A DNA stretch of 64,000 nt from an uncultured Draconibacterium sp. (GTDB lineage Bacteria; Bacteroidota; Bacteroidia; Bacteroidales; Prolixibacteraceae), in NCBI RefSeq assembly GCF_963675065.1, contig NZ_OY775905.1, positions 632,501 to 696,500 on the forward strand. Direction: 5' to 3'. The position numbers were made by a program, and so were the translations under genes. Below are positions 53,989 through 63,999 of the stretch, in pieces. The notes under the pieces are model-generated. The model searched no databases. It worked only from the letters and a program-made list of their open reading frames with translations, and had not been told where the DNA came from. How positions within the stretch are numbered: position 1 is the stretch's first letter; each line of letters begins with the position of its first letter.

Positions 53989-54675
53989 CTATTGCAATAT
54001 AAAATTAATGGGTACAGTATAGCGCACTTTTACCGCCTTATTGCCCTGTTTTCCCGGCTTCCACCGTGGCATTGATTTCACAACGCGAATTGCCTCACGG
54101 TCAAGTGATGCGTCGACTCCGCGTGCCAGTGCAACGTTATAAATGTCCCCATTCTCATCAACTACAAAGGTTACAAAAACCTTGCCTTTAATTCCATTTT
54201 CCTGAGCGATTGTCGGGTACTTTACATTATTAGATAAAAAGCTCAACAAAGCAGCATTTCCTCCAGGAAATTCAGGCATTGTTTCAGCAAAGTCTAAAAT
54301 TGCACTTAAGTCCTCTTCTCCAGTATCTTCCCCGTAGTTCATTATATCCCCCAGATCAATTTCTACTGGCTCCTCCGGTTCTTCTCCTTCCCAAATTAAT
54401 TCTTCAAAGGGCTTTTCACCGTCTTCAATAACTTTAAAAACCGGTACTTTGATTATTGGTTTTTCGAGCTCAATTTTTTCGGGTGGTGTACTTGGGATAA
54501 CCAAGTCTTCGGGTGGATTATAATCTCTACTTCCCTGAACGATCATTGTTTTTCGAGCCGGTTGTTTCCACTCGAATGCAAACAATGTAAAACCAAGCGC
54601 AAGTACCAAACCAATCAGAAACAACGTAGTTTTTTTACTTTCGAGATCAGCTTTCTTTGTTTTTTTAGATTTCAT
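53989..54675 (-). CDS. TonB-family energy transducer, paralogue 2
   Basis: This 228-residue protein has the same layout as its neighbour: a Lys-rich start (MKSKKTKKADLESKK), a transmembrane segment (about residues 18-35), a proline/glutamate-rich spacer and a C-terminal TonB domain (FPGGNAALLSFLSNNVKYP, GKVFVTFVVDENGDIYNVAL, PRWKPGKQGNKAVKVRYTVP). The Pro run of paralogue 1 is replaced by PEEPVEI-type text. It lies 111 nt upstream of paralogue 1 on the same strand, a tandem duplication. Both lack receptor neighbours. Confidence 0.88.
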   Translation of the reverse strand: MKSKKTKKADLESKKTTLFLIGLVLALGFTLFAFEWKQPARKTMIVQGSRDYNPPEDLVIPSTPPEKIELEKPIIKVPVFKVIEDGEKPFEELIWEGEEPEEPVEIDLGDIMNYGEDTGEEDLSAILDFAETMPEFPGGNAALLSFLSNNVKYPTIAQENGIKGKVFVTFVVDENGDIYNVALARGVDASLDREAIRVVKSMPRWKPGKQGNKAVKVRYTVPINFILQ

Positions 54676-54775
54676 GGGTTTTAATTTTATTGGATTTTTA
54701 AATAAATCAAAGAACGCCGGCTTCTTGTTTTCTGCAGTTATATTAATTACATCAAAAACTTTACCAAAAAAAATA

Positions 54776-54808
54776 TTTGATTGATTCTGAAAAATATTTT
54801 TATATTTG
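54776..54808 (+). promoter_or_regulatory. Promoter of tRNA-Ala(GGC)
   Basis: TTTG at 54776-54779, a 21-nt spacer and TATATTTG at 54801-54808 fit the TTTG/TAnnTTTG consensus, 12 nt before the tRNA gene. Confidence 0.75.
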
Positions 54809-54820
54809 CAGCCACGTTTT

Positions 54821-54897
<77 letters not shown>

Positions 54898-55140
54898 ACA
54901 TTATCAGGGAGTTACGAAATAACCGTAACTCCTTTTTATTTTCAGGTGAAACAATTACGATATATCGTTTAAAACGTTCTATACTATTGGAGCTTAGTGT
55001 AGTGAAATTCGTATTTTTTGAAAAACAAGTTGGATTAATGCAACAGCACCTAGACAGTAGTTTTACTTGGATTCGGGTGTCACTTACAACCATTAATTTA
55101 AGATAGCATCCAGTAATTAACCCGTTACACATTTTATGTG

Positions 55141-55148
55141 TACTTTTG
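55141..55148 (+). promoter_or_regulatory. Probable -7 box of rpoD
   Basis: TACTTTTG matches TAnnTTTG and would start transcription near 55155, 16 nt before the ATG. No clear -33 TTTG is seen at 19-21 nt. Confidence 0.55.
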
Positions 55149-55170
55149 CACTCTATTTTAGGAAAATTAT

Positions 55171-56031
55171 ATGAGACAGTTAAAAATTACCAAGTCAATC
55201 ACTAACCGTGAGAGTGCCTCTTTAGACAAGTATTTACAAGAAATTGGTAAGGAAGAGCTGATTACTGTTGAGGAAGAAGTTGAATTAGCACAACGAATCA
55301 AAAAAGGTGACCAAGCTGCTTTAGAGAAATTAACAAAGGCAAACCTGCGTTTTGTTGTATCGGTGGCAAAGCAATACCAAAATCAGGGTCTAAGTTTGCC
55401 CGATTTAATAAACGAGGGAAACCTTGGTTTGATTAAAGCAGGTCAGAAGTTTGATGAAACACGTGGGTTTAAATTTATTTCCTATGCAGTGTGGTGGATT
55501 CGCCAATCAATTATGCAAGCAGTTGCAGAACAATCTCGTATTATTCGTTTGCCATTAAATCAGGTAGGTTCCTTGAATAAAATGAAAAGGGCATTCGCTG
55601 AATTTGAGCAAGAAAATGAACGTAAACCAACGCCAGAAGAATTAGCTAAAAAATTGGAGTTGCCTGTTGAAAAAGTTGCCGAAACTCTTAGAGCATCAGG
55701 AAGACATGTCTCAGTTGACGCACCATTCGTGGATGGCGAAGACAACAGTCTATTGGATGTTTTGATAAATAGCGATTCACCAAATGCTGACCGTGCCCTT
55801 ATGGTGGAATCACTTGGAGAAGAGATAAGCCGTGCATTAGCTACGTTGACAGAGCGTGAGGCCGACATTATTACACAGTTTTTCGGTATCGGCTGTCAGG
55901 AAATGACGCTGGAAGAAATTGGAGAACGATTTGGGTTGACCCGTGAAAGGGTGCGACAGATAAAAGAAAAGGCCATCAGACGGTTGCGACATACATCACG
56001 AAGTAAATTATTGAAACCATATCTGGGGTAA
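55171..56031 (+). CDS. rpoD: Primary sigma factor RpoD (short Bacteroidota form)
   Basis: This 286-residue group 1 sigma factor has region 1.2 (SASLDKYLQEIGKEELITVEEEVELA), region 2 with the -7/-10-recognition helix (RGFKFISYAVWWIRQSIMQA), region 3 and region 4 with the -33/-35 HTH (LEEIGERFGLTRERVRQIKEKAIRRLR). It lacks the acidic region 1.1 of E. coli RpoD, as is known for the primary sigma of this phylum, which recognises TTTG/TAnnTTTG promoters like those found at the rRNA operon and tRNA-Ala here. It is a single gene after tRNA-Ala. The sigma54 protein needed for nif is not in this window. Confidence 0.95.
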   Translation: MRQLKITKSITNRESASLDKYLQEIGKEELITVEEEVELAQRIKKGDQAALEKLTKANLRFVVSVAKQYQNQGLSLPDLINEGNLGLIKAGQKFDETRGFKFISYAVWWIRQSIMQAVAEQSRIIRLPLNQVGSLNKMKRAFAEFEQENERKPTPEELAKKLELPVEKVAETLRASGRHVSVDAPFVDGEDNSLLDVLINSDSPNADRALMVESLGEEISRALATLTEREADIITQFFGIGCQEMTLEEIGERFGLTRERVRQIKEKAIRRLRHTSRSKLLKPYLG

Positions 56032-56578
56032 ATATTTGTTTACCTTTTCCCCTAACATATTTCTTTTAAGATGAATGAATTATTTGATTAATGTGTTGAC
56101 CTACTTATTTGGTTGGCTGACCTTGTAGGAATGACCGACAAGGAAATCAACATCTGGATTTTGGATTCATTGAACCCGAATTATTTTTAATTGGATTGTG
56201 TGTTATTATATCACAACCCAGAAAAATTAGAAACTCAAACAAAAATAAATACCCCAAACCCAGGTTGTCCAAAACTGCACATTCCTATAATATTATTATA
56301 CAAATATCCCGTTATCTGTCTGGACACATAAGACAATAGAGCTAAACCTATAGGCTTAACACGCTCGATGTAATTGAAAATGTTCCTGAACTTTAAATTA
56401 TATATTTATAATAAAATTTGCTACTTTTAAAGCTATAAGAATCAACTACCTTATTTTCTTGTAATGGATAAAACCAGTAGGCAAAATTCAAAACTCACGC
56501 TTCAAAACCCTACTAAGGAACTTTTTTATTCATATCCCAACCCATTTCGCAAGGTAAGAATAGATAAATTTTAGAGTT
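56032..56578. other. Gene-free stretch between rpoD and the MEDS gene
   Basis: No gene of normal size is present. A 36-codon frame at 56464-56574 ends 4 nt before the MEDS gene, with no recognisable product. A short in-frame fragment near 56120-56190 (ADLVGMTDKEINIWILDSLN) may be a remnant of an unidentified gene. I see no strong hairpin. Confidence 0.5.
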
Positions 56579-57238
56579 ATGCATATAAAGACTTCAAATC
56601 AGCCCGAACTTAAATTAGGTATTGGAGATTATACCTGCAATTGGGGAGTTCATATTTGTGGTTTGTATGAAACCGAAAAAGAACGGGACGAAATAATTGT
56701 TGGTTTTCTTGGCGAAGGAGATTTAAACGGTGACCTGCAAATGTATTGCCCAGTAGAGCAAACTACCGAAACGTTTAAAGAAAAGTATTACAAAGCTTTT
56801 CCACAATGCGCTTGCCATGTTGATATGCCCGAACATTTCAGCATTTCAAGTGCAAAAGATTTATACCATCCAAATGGCATTTTTTCACCCATTGAAATGG
56901 ATAAAGGGCTTAATGAATTTTTTGTAGAATCGCAAAAAAAAGGAAAACGAAATATAAGAGCAACTGCGGAAATGGTTTGGGCATTAGAAGCCATACCAGG
57001 CATTGAACATTTAATGGCATACGAAGCACGATTAAACTATTTTATTCCAAGGAAGCCCTGGATAAGTATTTGTATGTATAATGTTAATAAGTTCTCGGGA
57101 GCGACTATAATGAATGTTTTACAAACACATCCTTATTGTATTAGTGGAGGAATAATTACCCAAAACCCGTACTACATACTTCCGGATAAATGGCTGGCTG
57201 AGAATGCACCGCAATTTTTAAACGCTCAATCGTTATAA
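56579..57238 (+). CDS. MEDS-domain sensory protein
   Basis: This 219-residue protein has the MEDS sensory-domain pattern: WGVHICGLYETEKERDEIIVGF near residue 23, followed by a mid-part CHVDM and EIxxI-like text, and the ending ALEAIPGIEHLMAYEARLNYF. MEDS domains occur in DcmR-type regulators and in methanogen/methylotroph sensory proteins and are thought to bind small hydrocarbon-derived ligands. It has no DNA-binding or kinase domain. It ends 1 nt before the hybrid kinase gene, so the two almost certainly act together, perhaps with the MEDS protein as ligand-binding partner. Confidence 0.75.
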   Translation: MHIKTSNQPELKLGIGDYTCNWGVHICGLYETEKERDEIIVGFLGEGDLNGDLQMYCPVEQTTETFKEKYYKAFPQCACHVDMPEHFSISSAKDLYHPNGIFSPIEMDKGLNEFFVESQKKGKRNIRATAEMVWALEAIPGIEHLMAYEARLNYFIPRKPWISICMYNVNKFSGATIMNVLQTHPYCISGGIITQNPYYILPDKWLAENAPQFLNAQSL

Positions 57239-57239
57239 T

Positions 57240-60200
57240 ATGACTAACTATGCTCATGAATTGTTTTTATTGTCAACCAACCTAACTCAGTTTAAAAGCA
57301 AAGTACTGATAACTAAGATATTTGTCGAAAGCATAAATTCAATATTTCCAGGTCATAAGTTTAGATGGAGTGAAGAAATTGATGAAAATGCGGAAAAAAG
57401 TTTGAAGGTTTGCACCCGTAGCAAAACCTATGCGTATATTTCATTTTCTGACCAACCAACATTTACAGAAGAAGCATTTTCATTACTTCAAAATGCAGTT
57501 CAGTGGTTAGCCATTCTTTTCGAGAAACTGGAACAGGAAATCTTATTAAATAATCAAAAAGAGCATCTCAATTCTCTGGTTGAAGAAAAAACGAAAGATT
57601 TAGCTGAAAGCCAGAAACAGTACAAGAACTTATTTGAAAATATTATTGATGAAGTTCATTACTGGAAAGTAATTAAAGACAAAAATGGAGAAATAAAAAC
57701 ATGGGAATTAGTGGCAGCAAACCCATCAGCTTTAAAGGCTTGGAACAAAACAAAAGAACAAGTTATTGGGAAAACAGCCAATGAGATTTTTAATAATGAT
57801 GCACAGAAATTATTCATGCCTATTGTAAAGAAGATTTTTAAAACAGGAAAATCGTATAGTTGGGAAACTTTTTTCCCTGCAACTAAACAATATTTATCTA
57901 TGGATAGCATTCCATTAGGTGAATTCTTTATTTCCACTGGCAGAGACATTACAATAAAAAAGAAAAAAGAACAAGAATTAAAAGAAGAACAAGAAAAAGG
58001 AAATAGCAGGTTACAACAAATTAAAATAATCCAGGCAAATACTCCGAATATCATATGGAAATGGGATATTGACAAAAAGGAAAAATTTAAAAATTCTTAT
58101 ATCTCTGAGGTTGCTGATAATTTTCTTGCATTACCTAAAGGAAGCATAGGCAATTCCATGCCTAAGTTTTTTTCTTACATTTTACCCGAATATTTGCCTT
58201 CAGTTGACGCTGCTATTAAAAATGCTATCAAAAATCCCAATCAGTTGATTTCTATCGAATATGAAATAAAAAAAGGAGATGGAAAAGTGGCTTGGTTTTC
58301 ATCAATAGGTAAAGCTGTTCCTGAAAATAATAAATTAACGATTTATGGAACTACGGTAGATATCACGGAGAAAAAGCAAATTGAACAAAAATTATTACGA
58401 AGTGACAGAGTATTTAATTTGACTCTTGACATGTTTTGCATTGCAGGTTTCGATGGATACTTTAAATATCTGAATCCCGCATGGGAAAAAACTCTTGGTT
58501 GGTCTATTAAAGAATTACTATCAAAACCCTGGCTTGATTTTGTGCATCCTGATGATGTGAAAAAAACTAAAAATGTTAAATCGGTTATTGTTGATGGCAA
58601 AGAAGTTTACCAATTTCAAAACAGGTATATCTGTAAAGATGGTTCTGTAAAATGGCTCTCATGGAACTCACAGCCATTTCCTGATGAAAATATCATGATT
58701 GGTGCAGTAAGGGATATTACTGAAACAAAAAGAATTGAAAAGGAATTATTACAAGCCAAAGAACAAGCAGAAAAAAGCGAAAAAGCCCTAAAACAATCAG
58801 ACGATTTAATGAAATATATCATCGAACATAACCGAAGCGCTGTTGCTGTTCATGATAAAGATCTCAAATACATCCATTTAAGTCAAAGATATTTAGAGGA
58901 ATACAATTTAGTGGGGTTAAATATTATTGGGAAACATCATTACGATGTATTCCCAGATTTACCGCAAAAATGGAGAGATGTTCATAAGAAAGCATTATTA
59001 GGTATAGTTTCAAGTGCAGAGGATGACCCATATTATAAAGATGATGGAACAGTTATGTGGACAAGATGGGAATGCAGACCATGGTATGAAAATGATAATA
59101 CAATTGGTGGTTTTATTATATATACAGAGGAAATTACTGAACGTAAAAAAATGGAGTTAGAACTTCTAACTGCCAAAGAAAAAGCCGAAGAAAGTGAGAA
59201 GATTCTCAAAACTACTCTAAAAACTGCAATGGATGGTTATTGGGTAGTTGATATAAATGGTTGTTTTCTAAATGTAAATGATACATACTGTCGTATGAGT
59301 GGCTATAACAGGGAAGACCTTCTTTCCATGCATATAAGTGATATTGAAGCCATACAATCACATGAGGAAATTATTAAAAATATACAAAGGATTAAACAAT
59401 TGGGTCAAATGCGTTTTGAAACAAAACATGTACGTAAAGATGGAACCATTTATGATGTTGAGATGGGCATTCAATATCAAGAAAGAAATGATGGTCAATT
59501 CGTATGTTTTATAAAAGACATAACTGAACAGAAAAAGCATGTAAAAGAACTGATTGATGCCAAAGAAAGAGCTGAAAAATCGGACAGATTAAAAACTGCA
59601 TTTTTAGCCAATATGAGTCACGAAATCCGAACTCCAATGAACGGAATATTAGGTTTCACTTCATTGCTTCAGGACGCTAAGCTATCGGTTGAAAACCAAA
59701 AAAACTATATTGATATCATTGAAAAAAGTGGTGACCGTCTTTTAAACACAGTTAACGACATAATAGAAATTTCAAAAATTGAAAGTGGTGATATAAGTAT
59801 TACAAAATCTGAGGTTGATATAATCGATCATTTGACTACACATGTTACATTCTTTACTCCTGAAGCAAAGAGGAAGAACATTGACATTATTATGCAAAAT
59901 AATTTTGATGGAAATCATTTGACGATTACAACAGATAAGAACAAGTTAAGTTCCATATTATCAAATCTGATTAAAAATGCCATCAAATATACTGATGAAG
60001 GAACAATAAAAGTTGGTTTTAAAATAGAAAATAACCAAGTATTTTTTTCCTGTCAGGATACGGGCATTGGCATTCCAAAAAGCAGACAGGAAGCTATATT
60101 TAATCGATTTGAGCAAGCAGACATTGAAGACAAACAAGTACATGAAGGTTCAGGATTAGGTCTTGCTATTGTTAAATCGTATGTTGAGTTGCTGGATGGA

Positions 60201-60683
60201 AAAATCTGGGTCAAATCAGAAGAAGGGAAAGGCTCCGCATTCTATGTTTCTCTGCCCTTTAAACAAGGGAAAGAGGAAGAAAAGATTATTCCACAAGAAG
60301 TAAAGTCATTCGATTCTGGCATGAAAAATCTGACCGTCTTAACTGTTGAAGATGATGATATCAGTTCAATGCATCTTTCAGCAATACTAAACGGTAAGAT
60401 TAAAAATATCATAACAGCAGAAAATGGCATTGAAGCGATTGAAATATTTAAAAATGATTCATTTATTGATTTAATATTGATGGACATGAAAATGCCTGTA
60501 ATGGGTGGAATTGAAACAACAAAAAAGATAAGGGAATTTAATAGTGATGTTATAATTATTGCTCAAACAGCATATGCTCTGGAAGGAGACAAAGAAAAAG
60601 CACTTGATGCAGGATGTAATGATTATATTACGAAACCAATAAATGCTAAGAAACTTCTTAAATTGATTAATAAATACTTTTAA
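57240..60683 (+). CDS. Multi-PAS hybrid sensor histidine kinase
   Basis: This 1,147-residue protein has an N-terminal segment (about residues 1-110), then about five PAS domains up to about residue 760, each linked by short coiled-coil text such as LLQAKEQAEKSEKALK. The HisKA box SHEIRTPMNG carries His794. The HATPase_c domain has NLIKNAIKY, DTGIGIPKS and GSGLGLAIVKSY. The C-terminal receiver domain carries the phospho-accepting Asp1082 in LILMDMKMPVMGG and the Lys in DYITKPINAKK. No transmembrane segment is visible, so it senses a cytoplasmic signal. It starts 1 nt after the MEDS gene. There is no output response regulator nearby; the last gene in the window is a candidate partner. Confidence 0.92.
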   Translation: MTNYAHELFLLSTNLTQFKSKVLITKIFVESINSIFPGHKFRWSEEIDENAEKSLKVCTRSKTYAYISFSDQPTFTEEAFSLLQNAVQWLAILFEKLEQEILLNNQKEHLNSLVEEKTKDLAESQKQYKNLFENIIDEVHYWKVIKDKNGEIKTWELVAANPSALKAWNKTKEQVIGKTANEIFNNDAQKLFMPIVKKIFKTGKSYSWETFFPATKQYLSMDSIPLGEFFISTGRDITIKKKKEQELKEEQEKGNSRLQQIKIIQANTPNIIWKWDIDKKEKFKNSYISEVADNFLALPKGSIGNSMPKFFSYILPEYLPSVDAAIKNAIKNPNQLISIEYEIKKGDGKVAWFSSIGKAVPENNKLTIYGTTVDITEKKQIEQKLLRSDRVFNLTLDMFCIAGFDGYFKYLNPAWEKTLGWSIKELLSKPWLDFVHPDDVKKTKNVKSVIVDGKEVYQFQNRYICKDGSVKWLSWNSQPFPDENIMIGAVRDITETKRIEKELLQAKEQAEKSEKALKQSDDLMKYIIEHNRSAVAVHDKDLKYIHLSQRYLEEYNLVGLNIIGKHHYDVFPDLPQKWRDVHKKALLGIVSSAEDDPYYKDDGTVMWTRWECRPWYENDNTIGGFIIYTEEITERKKMELELLTAKEKAEESEKILKTTLKTAMDGYWVVDINGCFLNVNDTYCRMSGYNREDLLSMHISDIEAIQSHEEIIKNIQRIKQLGQMRFETKHVRKDGTIYDVEMGIQYQERNDGQFVCFIKDITEQKKHVKELIDAKERAEKSDRLKTAFLANMSHEIRTPMNGILGFTSLLQDAKLSVENQKNYIDIIEKSGDRLLNTVNDIIEISKIESGDISITKSEVDIIDHLTTHVTFFTPEAKRKNIDIIMQNNFDGNHLTITTDKNKLSSILSNLIKNAIKYTDEGTIKVGFKIENNQVFFSCQDTGIGIPKSRQEAIFNRFEQADIEDKQVHEGSGLGLAIVKSYVELLDGKIWVKSEEGKGSAFYVSLPFKQGKEEEKIIPQEVKSFDSGMKNLTVLTVEDDDISSMHLSAILNGKIKNIITAENGIEAIEIFKNDSFIDLILMDMKMPVMGGIETTKKIREFNSDVIIIAQTAYALEGDKEKALDAGCNDYITKPINAKKLLKLINKYF

Positions 60684-60924
60684 TATACCTAATGAAAGCA
60701 ATAGCCGAAAAAGGGGTTCTGTTTTAATCGTACATTACTAAATACACATTTTTTGGTTATTTAAAATGTCAAGGATTTGAGAACAATTGTATACAGTTTT
60801 TTTACAAGACAGTAAAATAAACGCTTTCTGGAAAAACCAATCTCATTGACCAACCTCCTACCATTTAGAGTTACTACTATAAAATATCTTATTAAAACTG
60901 TACTTTCATCCATGAATATGCAAT
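60684..60924. other. Gene-free stretch upstream of the propeller gene
   Basis: It is AT-rich with short spurious frames only. No confident promoter or terminator is visible except the hairpin listed next. Confidence 0.5.
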
Positions 60925-60953
60925 GAAAATTTTTACTAAAAGGTAAAATTTTC
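60925..60953. other. Strong hairpin upstream of the PQQ-propeller gene
   Basis: GAAAATTTTTAC and GTAAAATTTTC form a stem of 11 bp with one bulged T; flanking AAT/ATT pairs extend it to about 14 bp. It is 84 nt before the ATG. It may be a terminator for the kinase gene, or an mRNA element of the propeller gene. Confidence 0.5.
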
Positions 60954-61036
60954 ATTATTCGATTTATATTTGATCAATGCGACAAAACCGTTCATATTCC
61001 ATTAATAAAAATGGAATAAACCATAAATTCTAATGG

Positions 61037-62317
61037 ATGAAAAAAACAATACTAATAACACTAATACTTTTATCAATTTTCGTAGCAAGCGGGCAGGATT
61101 GGCCTGACTGGAGAGGTGTACAACGCGATGCAGTTTGGAAAGAAAGCGGAATTGTGGAAAAATTTGATGCAGAAGTAATCGTTCCAAAATGGTCGGTTCA
61201 AATTGCTCCGGGATATTCAGGACCTACCGTTGCAAAGGGTAAAGTATATGTGACTGACCGGCCCGAAAAACCAGCACCACTGGAACGTGTTTTATGTTTC
61301 GATGAACAAAACGGAGAGAAAATCTGGGAATTTGAATACGATTGCGATTACATCGGAGTTGGTTATCCGGCAGGGCCTCGTGCTTCGGTGGTGATAAATG
61401 AAGGCAAAGCCTACAGTTTGGGGACCATGGGGCATCTTTTCTGTTTCGATGCAAATTCAGGAAAAGTACTCTGGGAAAAAGATTTGAATACCGAATACGA
61501 TATTGTTATGCCCATTTGGGGAATCTCTTCTACCCCTCTAATTGTAGACGACAAAATAATCGTTCATGTAAGCGGAAGCAATAATGCAAGTATTGTTGCA
61601 TTTGATAAAAGTACAGGAAAGGAAATTTGGAGAAACCTTAACGACCGGGCAGGGTATTCAGCGCCTGTGCTAATCGAAAAAAACGGTGTTCGGGTAATCG
61701 TGAATTGGACGGAACATAGTCTTTCGGGCTTACATCCTGAGACCGGAGAAGTATATTGGCGTTTTCCCTGGGAAACCGGATCGGGAATGAGCATTGCCAC
61801 CCCGGTTCTTTATAAAGACCACATTTTCGTAAGCGCTTTTTACAGCGGTTCGTTGCTCATAAGGCTGGGTGAAAATTACACATCTGCCGAAAAAGTTTGG
61901 CAACGAGAAGGCGAAAACGAACGAAATACCGATGCCTTGCACTGCGTGATGAACACCCCGGTTATTATCGACGATTATATTTATGGTGTTGATAGTTACG
62001 GAGAATTGCGCTGTCTTGAATTTGCAACGGGCGATCGTGTCTGGGAAGATCAAACTGCTGTTAAACGAGCACGTTGGGCTAATATCCATTTTGTTCAGGA
62101 AGAAGATAAAACATGGATGTTTAATGAACAAGGCGAACTTTTGATCACAGAACTTTCACCCCAAGGATTTAAAGAAATCAGCCGCACAAAATTAATTGAA
62201 CCTACACGCAAACAACATCCGCGCGGAGTTGTCTGGACACATCCGGCTTTTGCAAACAAACATGTTTTTATTCGAAATGACAAAGAATTGATTTGCGCCA
62301 GTCTCGAAAAAAAGTAA
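61037..62317 (+). CDS. PQQ-like beta-propeller exported protein
   Basis: This 426-residue protein has a Sec signal peptide (MKKTILITLILLSIFVASGQ) and an eight-bladed PQQ-like propeller with repeated AxDxxTGxxxW-type blades, for example AFDKSTGKEIWR, CFDANSGKVLWEKD and HPETGEVYWRF. It may be a periplasmic structural or assembly protein like BamB, or an enzyme relative; the Cys-Cys and Asp/Glu set of quinoprotein alcohol dehydrogenases is not evident. The opening DWPDWRGVQRDAVW is the usual start of secreted PQQ-like proteins in this phylum. It is followed by a convergent regulator gene. Confidence 0.85.
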   Translation: MKKTILITLILLSIFVASGQDWPDWRGVQRDAVWKESGIVEKFDAEVIVPKWSVQIAPGYSGPTVAKGKVYVTDRPEKPAPLERVLCFDEQNGEKIWEFEYDCDYIGVGYPAGPRASVVINEGKAYSLGTMGHLFCFDANSGKVLWEKDLNTEYDIVMPIWGISSTPLIVDDKIIVHVSGSNNASIVAFDKSTGKEIWRNLNDRAGYSAPVLIEKNGVRVIVNWTEHSLSGLHPETGEVYWRFPWETGSGMSIATPVLYKDHIFVSAFYSGSLLIRLGENYTSAEKVWQREGENERNTDALHCVMNTPVIIDDYIYGVDSYGELRCLEFATGDRVWEDQTAVKRARWANIHFVQEEDKTWMFNEQGELLITELSPQGFKEISRTKLIEPTRKQHPRGVVWTHPAFANKHVFIRNDKELICASLEKK

Positions 62318-62439
62318 CAAAATTGAATTAAAAAGAAACCTAAAATCAACTACCTGATTTTTGTTATCTATCAAGTCTCTCTTTGTTCATTCATTTGAGA
62401 TGATTGAAATCCGACAACTTCCTTGTACTATTTTCCGTG

Positions 62440-63999
62440 CTAAACCGAAAGCATAACATCGGTAAGCGAATCCTCCGGTTCCAGATGGAGCTTTTTCCTT
62501 AATTTATAACGATGGTTTTCTACGCCGCGGATTGAAATCCCCAACAAAGGAGCAATTTCCTTCGATGACAGATTCATCCGTAAATAAGCACAAAGTTGCA
62601 GATCGCTCGAGGTAAGATCAGGGTATTTGTTTTTCATTTTATGAAAGAACTGTTCGTGTGCCCGCTCAAAATTATTTTCAAATATCTGGCGGTCGTCGCG
62701 GCTCGAAATATTTTCGTCTATTTTATTATTGAGATAATTGTAATATTTATCGGGATAGCGCGATCCCAACTCGTTCTTCTGTTTTCTCAATATATTTTTT
62801 AAATCAAGCAAGAACTCATTTTTCCGAATGATAGCCATTGTAGAACTTGCCAGCTCTTTGCTTTTAAACTGTACTTCGTCTCGCAGTTTGTCATTTCTCA
62901 GTCGTATAATTTCGCGTTCGCGTTTTTCAAGTCGTAACTGCTCTTTTTTTCGGGTTTGTTTCACTCCCCACCTTCGGAACAGTAACAGCGCTCCGATTAA
63001 AATGAACATGTAAATAATTATGGCAAGTTTTGTGGCGAGAAGTGGTGGAAGAATTTTAAAATCAAATGTATAAACCTGGCTTTCGTTACCCCAAATATCA
63101 ACGGCTTTTACGTGCAATTTATAGTCTCCGCGCGGCAATCTTTCAAATTGAAATTCAGGATTGGTAGCACTTTCCGACCAACGCAGATCTAATCCTTCGA
63201 GTAAATATTTGTACGATACCGGAAATTCGTTAAGCATTGGAAAGGAAAACCTGAAATAAACATTGTTAAAAGTGTTTTTAATTTCCGGTTCATTAGTATC
63301 AAGTGGCAAAAATACCGATCTTCCACCATTGGTTTGCAGTTCAATACTTCTTACCGCAGGAGTATACTGTCCGATTAAATTTGCAGTAGAATCGGTGACT
63401 GAAGCATCAAGAAATGCCAGCCCGTTTTGCAAACACAAAATTCCGGTATATTCATTTACAGGAAGTATATTTTCGAAACCTTCAACCAACAACGGATCGT
63501 TAAACAGCGAAGTTGGAAACTCTTTAATCAGTTTTACATCGTTTTGAATAATGGAAAACAAACCGATTGATGATGACTCGATAAACCAGTAATAATTATC
63601 AGTGGCTTTTACAATTCGATTGGCAGCTGAATATTTTCCTAAATTTACATTTAAAGTATCATAAGGAATAATAGAATTGGTAAGATCATCGTAGGTAAAT
63701 AACTTCTCACCGGTAGTAAATACAATACGATTTTCAATTTTAAAAAGATGTATTGAATGGTCTTTCCCAAACGTCTCTTCTCCAAAATACTCAGATTCGC
63801 CAATTACTTTTGTACGCTCATCATTAACTTTAATCTTAAAAATTCCACGGTGCATGTGGCTGGCCCATATATTTCCTAAATGATCAAATTCAATGTATCG
63901 GATCAGGTTATTGAAGCCATCAATGTAACCATTGTATTTTATACCGTCATTGGTTTTATTATAGACAATGATGTTACTGTATGTCGATTGTAAAATCAA
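62440..63999 (-). CDS. Y_Y_Y-domain regulator with LuxR HTH, partial
   Basis: The 5' part is cut off by the window edge; 519 residues remain. The visible part holds the end of a two-component regulator propeller and a Y_Y_Y domain (SYKYLLEGLDLRWSE, LPRGDYKLHVKAVDIWGN near residues 265-310). A transmembrane segment (about residues 322-345), a basic coiled coil and a C-terminal HTH of LuxR type (LTSSDLQLCAYLRMNLSSKEIAPLLGISIRGVENHRYKLRKKL) follow. No HisKA/HATPase region is seen, so this is the direct membrane-bound regulator type: periplasmic propeller, TM, cytoplasmic HTH. It could regulate the neighbouring propeller gene. Confidence 0.8.
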   Translation of the reverse strand: MILQSTYSNIIVYNKTNDGIKYNGYIDGFNNLIRYIEFDHLGNIWASHMHRGIFKIKVNDERTKVIGESEYFGEETFGKDHSIHLFKIENRIVFTTGEKLFTYDDLTNSIIPYDTLNVNLGKYSAANRIVKATDNYYWFIESSSIGLFSIIQNDVKLIKEFPTSLFNDPLLVEGFENILPVNEYTGILCLQNGLAFLDASVTDSTANLIGQYTPAVRSIELQTNGGRSVFLPLDTNEPEIKNTFNNVYFRFSFPMLNEFPVSYKYLLEGLDLRWSESATNPEFQFERLPRGDYKLHVKAVDIWGNESQVYTFDFKILPPLLATKLAIIIYMFILIGALLLFRRWGVKQTRKKEQLRLEKREREIIRLRNDKLRDEVQFKSKELASSTMAIIRKNEFLLDLKNILRKQKNELGSRYPDKYYNYLNNKIDENISSRDDRQIFENNFERAHEQFFHKMKNKYPDLTSSDLQLCAYLRMNLSSKEIAPLLGISIRGVENHRYKLRKKLHLEPEDSLTDVMLSV

